Source: Kordia algicida (GTDB lineage Bacteria; Bacteroidota; Bacteroidia; Flavobacteriales; Flavobacteriaceae). Taken from it: a stretch of DNA of 64,000 nt. The notes under the pieces were generated by a model. That model was not told where the DNA came from and did not search any database. It saw only the letters and a list, made by a program, of their open reading frames with translations. Below are positions 58,882-64,000 of this stretch, one piece after another. The position numbers were made by a program, and so were the translations under genes. The stretch is from the NCBI RefSeq assembly GCF_051013375.1, contig NZ_CP142125.1; one strand, 5' to 3'. Position 1 is the first letter of the stretch. Each line of letters starts with the position of its first letter.

Positions 58882-60570
58882 ATGCGCTGGACACTAAAAC
58901 CAAAACCAGAAACCGCTAAAATTCAACATTTACAAGAAGTGTTGCAAGTTGATGAAATTGTCGCAACACTTTTATTACAACGCGGCATTGAAACCTTTGA
59001 AGAAGCTAAAAACTTTTTTCGCCCTTCTATCGAGCAAATTCACGACCCTTTTTTAATGAAAGATATGGATGTCGCTGTCGCGCGAATTGACAAAGCGATT
59101 GAAAATGGTGAAAATATCATGGTCTATGGCGATTATGATGTGGATGGAACAACTTCGGTTGCGCTGGTTTCTTCGTATTTAAAAACCATATATCCGCAAA
59201 TTGCAACTTATATTCCAGATCGCTATGAAGAAGGTTATGGATTGTCTTTTCAGGGAATTGACTATGCTTCCGACAACGACATTTCGTTAATTATTACGCT
59301 CGATTGTGGCATTAAAGCCATTGATAAAGTAGCGTATGCAACCGAAAAAGGAATTGATATTGTCATCTGCGATCATCACCGACCAGGAAACGAACTGCCA
59401 AAAGCTGTCGCAGTTTTAGATCCGAAACGAGACGATTGTGCTTATCCGTACGATGAGTTATGCGGTTGTGGCGTTGGTTTCAAGTTAATTCAAGCACTAG
59501 CTTCCAAAAGAGGAAAAACGGTTACTGATTTATTTCCATATTTAGATTTGGTAGCCACTGCAATTGCCGCAGATATTGTTCCGTTAACAGGCGAAAATAG
59601 AACACTTGCATACTTCGGAATGAAAGTGATTAACAAGTCGCCGAGAGCAGGTATCAAAGCGATCATTAGTCAACTAAAAAAGAAAGAATTTACCATTACA
59701 GATGTCGTTTTTGTGGTCGCACCGCGAATCAATGCCGCAGGAAGAATCAGTCAAGGGTTACATGCGGTAGAATTGCTTACGGAGAATAATCTAGAAGTTG
59801 CCAAACAATATGCAGCGTCCATTGAAAAATATAATTCTGAACGACGCACACTCGATCAGGAGATTACAAAAGAAGCTTTTCAACAAATAGAAAAATTAGA
59901 AGAACAAGAACGTTTTACAACCGTAGTTTACGACGAAAATTGGCACAAAGGTGTCATTGGAATTGTCGCCTCCCGATTGATCGAAACCTATTATCGTCCG
60001 ACGTTGGTTTTTACAAAAAGTGGTGACAAATTAGCCGCTTCCGCGCGATCTGTAAAAGGCTTTGATGTCTACAATGCTTTGGAACAATGCAAAGAACACA
60101 TTACGCAATTTGGCGGACACAAATACGCCGCAGGATTGACCTTAAAAGAAGAAAACTATCAAGCGTTTAAAGATGCTTTTGAAGAAGTCGTAAAAAATAC
60201 AATTGATAAAAATCTGCTCACGCCCGAAATTTTAATTGATAAAGAAATTACACTCAAAGAAATCACGCCAAAATTCTATCGAATTCTCAAACAATTTGCG
60301 CCATTTGGTCCACAAAACATGAGTCCGATCTTTATGAGTACACAACTAAAAGATACAGGTTTTGCCAAATGTGTTGGCGCTGAAAAAGATCATTTAAAGC
60401 TATGCGCTGTACAGCGAAAATCACCACGAATCAACGGAATCGGTTTCAACTTAGGCGATAAACTTTCTAAAGTACAAGATAAAAAAACATTTGACGCGGT
60501 ATATTCTATTGATGAAAATACTTGGGAAGGAAAAACGACGTTACAATTGCGATTACGAGATATACGATGA
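58882..60570 (+). CDS. recJ: Single-stranded-DNA-specific exonuclease RecJ
   Basis: 562 residues, standard length. DHH-family nuclease: motif GDYDVDGTTSVAL (residues 75-87), LDCGIKA and ICDHHRPGNELP, then DHHA1-type region with GGHKYAAGLTLKEENY and an OB-like C-terminal domain ending in LQLRLRDIR. It degrades ssDNA 5' to 3' in recombination and repair. Transcription must start in the repeat-rich space upstream; no clear promoter is seen. Confidence 0.96.
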   Translation: MRWTLKPKPETAKIQHLQEVLQVDEIVATLLLQRGIETFEEAKNFFRPSIEQIHDPFLMKDMDVAVARIDKAIENGENIMVYGDYDVDGTTSVALVSSYLKTIYPQIATYIPDRYEEGYGLSFQGIDYASDNDISLIITLDCGIKAIDKVAYATEKGIDIVICDHHRPGNELPKAVAVLDPKRDDCAYPYDELCGCGVGFKLIQALASKRGKTVTDLFPYLDLVATAIAADIVPLTGENRTLAYFGMKVINKSPRAGIKAIISQLKKKEFTITDVVFVVAPRINAAGRISQGLHAVELLTENNLEVAKQYAASIEKYNSERRTLDQEITKEAFQQIEKLEEQERFTTVVYDENWHKGVIGIVASRLIETYYRPTLVFTKSGDKLAASARSVKGFDVYNALEQCKEHITQFGGHKYAAGLTLKEENYQAFKDAFEEVVKNTIDKNLLTPEILIDKEITLKEITPKFYRILKQFAPFGPQNMSPIFMSTQLKDTGFAKCVGAEKDHLKLCAVQRKSPRINGIGFNLGDKLSKVQDKKTFDAVYSIDENTWEGKTTLQLRLRDIR

Positions 60571-60594
60571 TTTGAAAATTTACTTTTGGGAAAA

Positions 60595-60690
60595 TGTCAG
60601 TTCGAGCGCAGTCGAGAACACTGTGATACTTCTAATTAAAATTTCGTCAAGTTAAACTCACTTTGTCATTCCGCACTTGATGCGGAATCC
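60595..60690. repeat. Two half-copies of dispersed palindromic repeats after recJ
   Basis: GTCAGTTCGAGCGCAGTCGAG (60596-60616) and ATTCCGCACTTGATGCGGAAT (60668-60688, a perfect hairpin) follow the recJ stop. The first is also at 12054 and 62915. They could act as transcript ends but lack T runs. Confidence 0.55.
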
Positions 60691-60824
60691 ACTTTGAAGA
60701 CATCCTGATTCCTGAATCCAAAAATCCTGACTCTCAGAAAAACAACTTATCAACACGAAAACGGTTGCGCACTTTTTTTTAAACTAAAAACTGTACTTTT
60801 AAAAAGAAATCAATTGCAATCATT

Positions 60825-62900
60825 ATGAAAACCGTTTTTAAAATATGTTTCTTAGTAGGAATTTGTTGTTTTATTTCTTGTACTGAAGAAGTAAAAAGTG
60901 TCGCGATTTCTTCGCCAAACGACAATTTGAATGTTTCTTTTTTCTTGTCAGATAACGGAACAGCACATTACAAAGTTGTACACAAATCAACTGTAGTGAT
61001 TGATACTTCTAGTTTAGGTTTTGAATTGAAAGATGTTGCTTCATTAGACCGAAATTTTAAAATCGTAAAAACCACGACGAATTCAGTTGATGAAACTTGG
61101 AAAATGCCTTGGGGCGAACAAGAATCTGTACGAAATCATTACAACGAACTTGCCATTAAATTACAAGAGAAAGATGCGCTACAGCGAAAACTAAATATTG
61201 TTTTTAAAGTATATAATGATGGAATTGGCTTTCGCTACGAATTCCCTGAACAAGAAAACTTAAAAGAAGTTATTATCACGGATGAAAACACACAATTTCA
61301 ACTCACAGGCGATCACAAAACTTGGTGGATTCCAGGTGATTGGGATATTTATGAGCATTTATACACAACTTCAAATGTGTCTGAAATTGATGCACTAAGT
61401 AAAGCAAATCACGCGAATTTGGCACAAACCTACATTCCAGAAAATGCTGTGAATACACCCGTAACCATGCGAACAAAAGATGGTTTGCATCTCAGTTTCC
61501 ACGAAGCTGCCTTGATTGATTATTCAGGAATGACACTCAAAGTTGATACCAAAAAATTATCATTTCAGAGTGAATTGGTTGGCTCAGAAAGAACCAATTA
61601 CAAAGTAAAACGAACGACACCATTTACAACGCCGTGGCGAACGATTCAAATTGCAGAAAAAGCTACCGAATTGATTGATTCAAAACTAATTGTCAATCTC
61701 AATGAACCTTCAAAAATAGATAACGTTTCATGGTTTACACCAATGAAATACACAGGAATTTGGTGGGAAATGCACTTAGGAAAATCCTCATGGGACAAAG
61801 CCGCAGGAAAACATGGAGCCACAACGGAAAACGCCAAAGCATTCATTGATTTTTCAGCAAAAAATAATATCAAAGGTGTTTTAGTAGAAGGTTGGAATAC
61901 AGGTTGGGAACATTGGATTGGTTTTGAAGATCGCGAAGGTGTTTTTGATTTTGTCACTCCTTACGACGATTACAATTTGCAAGAAGTTGTGCGCTATGCC
62001 AACGAAAAAGGAGTAGAAATTATCATGCATCACGAAACTTCGGCGGCAATTGGAACGTACGATAAACAAATGGACAAAGCCTATCAATTGATGAAAGATT
62101 TAGATATTCACTCCGTAAAATCAGGTTATGTGGGGAAAATTATTCCGAAAGGCGAATATCATCACGGACAATGGATGGTAAATCATTACAACAATGCGGC
62201 GATCAAAGCAGCAGATTATGAAGTTGCCGTAAATGCGCACGAACCAACCAAAGCAACAGGTTTGCGCAGAACGTATCCAAATATTATTTCCCGAGAAGGT
62301 TTACGCGGACAAGAATTTAACGCGTGGGCATCCGATGGTGGAAATCCTGCAGAACATTTGCCAATTGTAGCATTTACTCGAATGTTGGCGGGTCCGATAG
62401 ATTATACACCTGGAATTTTTAACATCAAACTTTCTCCTTACAAGGAAAAGAATCAAGTAAATACGACCATTTCTCAGCAATTGGCATTGTATGTAGTCAT
62501 TTACAGTCCGATTCAAATGGCAGCAGATTTAATAGAACATTACGAAGGAAATCCTGCGTTGCAATTCATCCGAGATGTTGGTGTCGATTGGAAACAAACC
62601 AAAGTCCTTAATGGAGAAGTTGGCGATTTTGTTACGATTGCACGTGAAGAACGTGACACAGGAAACTGGTTTTTAGGAAGTATTACGGATGAAAATGCTC
62701 GTGATTTGGAAGTCTCTCTAGATTTTTTATCGCCAAATACAACGTATACTGCAACGATTTATAAAGATGGAAAAGAGGCACATTGGAACGACAATCCGAC
62801 AGCAATTGAAATAGAAACCATGGAAGTAACAGCTGAAACAAAACTCAATTTGCAATTGGCTGCTGGTGGCGGAACTGCGATTAGCTTTATGAAAAAGTAA
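60825..62900 (+). CDS. Glycoside hydrolase family 97 (SusB-like alpha-glucosidase), lipoprotein
   Basis: 691 residues. Lipoprotein signal (ICFLVGICCFISCTEE, lipobox ISC). N-terminal beta-super-sandwich domain, central TIM barrel with GVLVEGWNTGWEHWIGFEDR, and catalytic Glu residues in YEVAVNAHEPTKATGLRRTY and NIISREGLRGQEFNAW, as in the inverting SusB-type branch; the retaining branch instead has an Asp nucleophile that I do not see. C-terminal beta domain ends FMKK. It hydrolyses alpha-glucosides from the cell surface or periplasm. Isolated: no SusCD pair is nearby. Confidence 0.93.
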   Translation: MKTVFKICFLVGICCFISCTEEVKSVAISSPNDNLNVSFFLSDNGTAHYKVVHKSTVVIDTSSLGFELKDVASLDRNFKIVKTTTNSVDETWKMPWGEQESVRNHYNELAIKLQEKDALQRKLNIVFKVYNDGIGFRYEFPEQENLKEVIITDENTQFQLTGDHKTWWIPGDWDIYEHLYTTSNVSEIDALSKANHANLAQTYIPENAVNTPVTMRTKDGLHLSFHEAALIDYSGMTLKVDTKKLSFQSELVGSERTNYKVKRTTPFTTPWRTIQIAEKATELIDSKLIVNLNEPSKIDNVSWFTPMKYTGIWWEMHLGKSSWDKAAGKHGATTENAKAFIDFSAKNNIKGVLVEGWNTGWEHWIGFEDREGVFDFVTPYDDYNLQEVVRYANEKGVEIIMHHETSAAIGTYDKQMDKAYQLMKDLDIHSVKSGYVGKIIPKGEYHHGQWMVNHYNNAAIKAADYEVAVNAHEPTKATGLRRTYPNIISREGLRGQEFNAWASDGGNPAEHLPIVAFTRMLAGPIDYTPGIFNIKLSPYKEKNQVNTTISQQLALYVVIYSPIQMAADLIEHYEGNPALQFIRDVGVDWKQTKVLNGEVGDFVTIAREERDTGNWFLGSITDENARDLEVSLDFLSPNTTYTATIYKDGKEAHWNDNPTAIEIETMEVTAETKLNLQLAAGGGTAISFMKK

Positions 62901-62914
62901 TTTAGTTTACGGAG

Positions 62915-62941
62915 TGTCACTTCGAGCGCAGTCGAGAAGTC
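62915..62941. repeat. Half-copy of the TCACTTCGAGCGCAGTCGAG repeat after the GH97 gene
   Basis: GTCACTTCGAGCGCAGTCGAG lies 15 bp after the GH97 stop, as similar half-copies do after recJ (60596) and at 12054. No T run. Confidence 0.5.
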
Positions 62942-63049
62942 ATCAATATAAAACTTTTAAATCACTTCTATTTATGGTTTGTAATCTCAATTTCAGAAAT
63001 ATCTAACTTAGAAAGTTTATCTCCTGTAGATTAATTCCATTTTATAGCG

Positions 63050-63057
63050 TATTTTTG
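63050..63057 (+). promoter_or_regulatory. -7 element TATTTTTG before the MFS gene
   Basis: Perfect TAnnTTTG match, 17 bp before the GTG start at 63075, giving a leader of about 10 nt. Confidence 0.5.
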
Positions 63058-63074
63058 AAGGGAAATTTCAAGAC

Positions 63075-64000
63075 GTGCAAAAACAAGATCCTTACGCAGC
63101 TTTACGATTTAAAGAATTCAACATCTTCTTATTGGTTCGATTCTTTTTGGTGTTTGGTTGGTCTATGCAATTCATTGTGATTGAATGGGAAGTATATTCT
63201 ATCACTAAAGATCCTTGGTCGCTAGGCTTAATTGGTTTGATGGAAGTCATTCCCGCAGTTTCGATGGCATTATTTGCAGGACATATTGTAGATCAACGTG
63301 AAAAACGAAATTTATTGGCAATCTGTATCGCCTTTTTTTCTTTGATTAGTTTTGGATTATTCTTGTTGACATCACCCGAAATTACAGCCAATTGGTCACA
63401 AAAATCCGTTTTATATAGTATTTACGGATTGGTCTTTTTTGGTGGTTTTTTACGTTCATTTTTCGGTCCAACGATTTTTTCGCTAGTTGCGCTAATTGTT
63501 CCTAAAAAAATATATCCAAATGCCGCAACTTGGAGTAGTTCTACATGGCAAACGGCAACTATTTTAGGACCAGCTTTCGCTGGATTTACCATCAATTGGA
63601 TTGGTGTTCATTGGTCGTTATGTGTCATTTTTGCGTTAGTTCTTTTGTCATTTTTGATTCTATTTTTCATTCCAAAAAAGCCAATATTAAATCCTAAAAT
63701 AGGTGAAAATGTCTGGAAAAGTTTGGGTGAAGGCATCAAATTTGTCGCAAGTGAAAAAGCAGTTTTAGGTGCGTTAACCTTAGATATGATTGCAGTTTTA
63801 TTTGGTGGAGCAGTCGCGTTATTACCAGTATTTGCACAAGATATCTTAGAAGTAGGATCGCAAGGATTTGGAATGTTAAGAGCTGCGCCTGCCGTTGGAG
63901 CAGTATTGACAATGTTGGTTACAGCATACATTCCTATAAGTAAAAATGCTGGACTCAAATTATTAGGAGCAATTTTTGGATTTGGTGTGTGTATCATCAT
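63075..64000 (+). CDS. MFS transporter, EntS-like, 3' part outside window
   Basis: 308 codons read from the GTG at 63075 to the right edge without a stop. It encodes MQKQDPYAALRFKEFNIFLL... and at least eight hydrophobic helices, with the conserved AGHIVDQREKRNL loop between helices 2 and 3 (the MFS D-x-x-x-R type motif), an LGPAFAGF motif in helix 5 and NPKIGENVWKSLGEGIKFV in the central loop. The pattern is that of the enterobactin-exporter/macrolide-efflux group. The substrate is unknown. Its first residues have a basic-hydrophobic start and no signal peptide. Confidence 0.85.
   Translation, partial: MQKQDPYAALRFKEFNIFLLVRFFLVFGWSMQFIVIEWEVYSITKDPWSLGLIGLMEVIPAVSMALFAGHIVDQREKRNLLAICIAFFSLISFGLFLLTSPEITANWSQKSVLYSIYGLVFFGGFLRSFFGPTIFSLVALIVPKKIYPNAATWSSSTWQTATILGPAFAGFTINWIGVHWSLCVIFALVLLSFLILFFIPKKPILNPKIGENVWKSLGEGIKFVASEKAVLGALTLDMIAVLFGGAVALLPVFAQDILEVGSQGFGMLRAAPAVGAVLTMLVTAYIPISKNAGLKLLGAIFGFGVCII

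Noticed and set aside
63608..64000. Minus-strand open frame of 130 codons at the right edge
   Set aside because: It is antisense to the MFS coding frame, which shows conserved helices and transporter motifs.

Overview
The window is a 64 kb stretch of an A+T-rich chromosome from the Bacteroidetes, most likely a marine member of the Flavobacteriaceae; a Kordia-like genome would fit, but the genus is an inference. Supporting signs are type IX secretion (T9SS) sorting domains at the C-termini of several exported proteins, an IPExxxVDY-family protein next to pyruvate kinase, promoters of the Bacteroidetes type (TTG, about 20 nt, then TAnnTTTG), many lipoproteins with short lipoboxes, and a class I lanthipeptide-like leader ending in LNGG. 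Both ends of the window cut genes: a PfkB kinase at the left and an MFS exporter at the right.

Region by region. 1-11.6 kb is mostly housekeeping: purN-rnhA diverges from acpP-fabF-rnc, followed by the IPExxxVDY gene and pyk, a low-molecular-weight phosphatase broken by a one-base frameshift, dinB, a CYTH protein, a YciI-like lipoprotein and an EEP-fold hydrolase. 11.6-17.5 kb carries what I consider the most interesting locus: a possible small RNA unit, then PcfJ-like protein, RtcB RNA ligase, a TPR protein, the release-factor paralogue PrfH and a minimal nucleotidyltransferase, all on the plus strand. PrfH and RtcB are known partners in rescuing and re-ligating ribosomes whose decoding centre was cut; the other three genes may extend that into a larger RNA-repair or antitoxin response. 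17.7-31.6 kb is a minus-strand cell-envelope block: alpha-2-macroglobulin (split by a frameshift) and its usual partner PBP1C, separated here by five genes, most of them for secreted or T9SS proteins.

31.7-39.3 kb holds an isoaspartyl peptidase, an orphan lanthipeptide-like precursor, 3-hydroxyanthranilate dioxygenase, a lipoprotein, an ALDH7-type dehydrogenase, an acyl-ACP desaturase and nicotinamide phosphoribosyltransferase. 39.5-47.2 kb has an exonuclease, a surface-polysaccharide group (glycosyltransferase, flippase, STAS protein, TPR/outer-membrane protein) and an unusual fusion of a cyclodeaminase-like domain to an ImmA/IrrE metallopeptidase. 47.4-57.3 kb has a large DUF4114 T9SS protein, a methyltransferase and a tight seven-gene signalling operon that contains both an H-NOX gas sensor and a FIST (NosP-like) sensor with two histidine kinases, an Hpt protein, a CheY-like regulator and a LytTR regulator. 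57.5-64 kb ends with an AhpD-like protein, OsmC, RecJ, a GH97 glucosidase and the MFS protein.

Two patterns cut across the genes. First, four minus-strand promoters (41.4, 43.7, 49.9 and 57.4 kb) each carry a pair of about 10-bp direct repeats exactly 21 bp apart, placed 26-28 bp upstream of a -7 element in the three clearest cases; this is the geometry of LytTR-type binding sites and suggests a regulon of the LytTR regulator encoded at 51.1 kb. Second, intergenic spaces are full of degenerate palindromic repeats, including MITE-like elements and a gene-3'-end repeat of the form TTAGAY...GCTTCGC.
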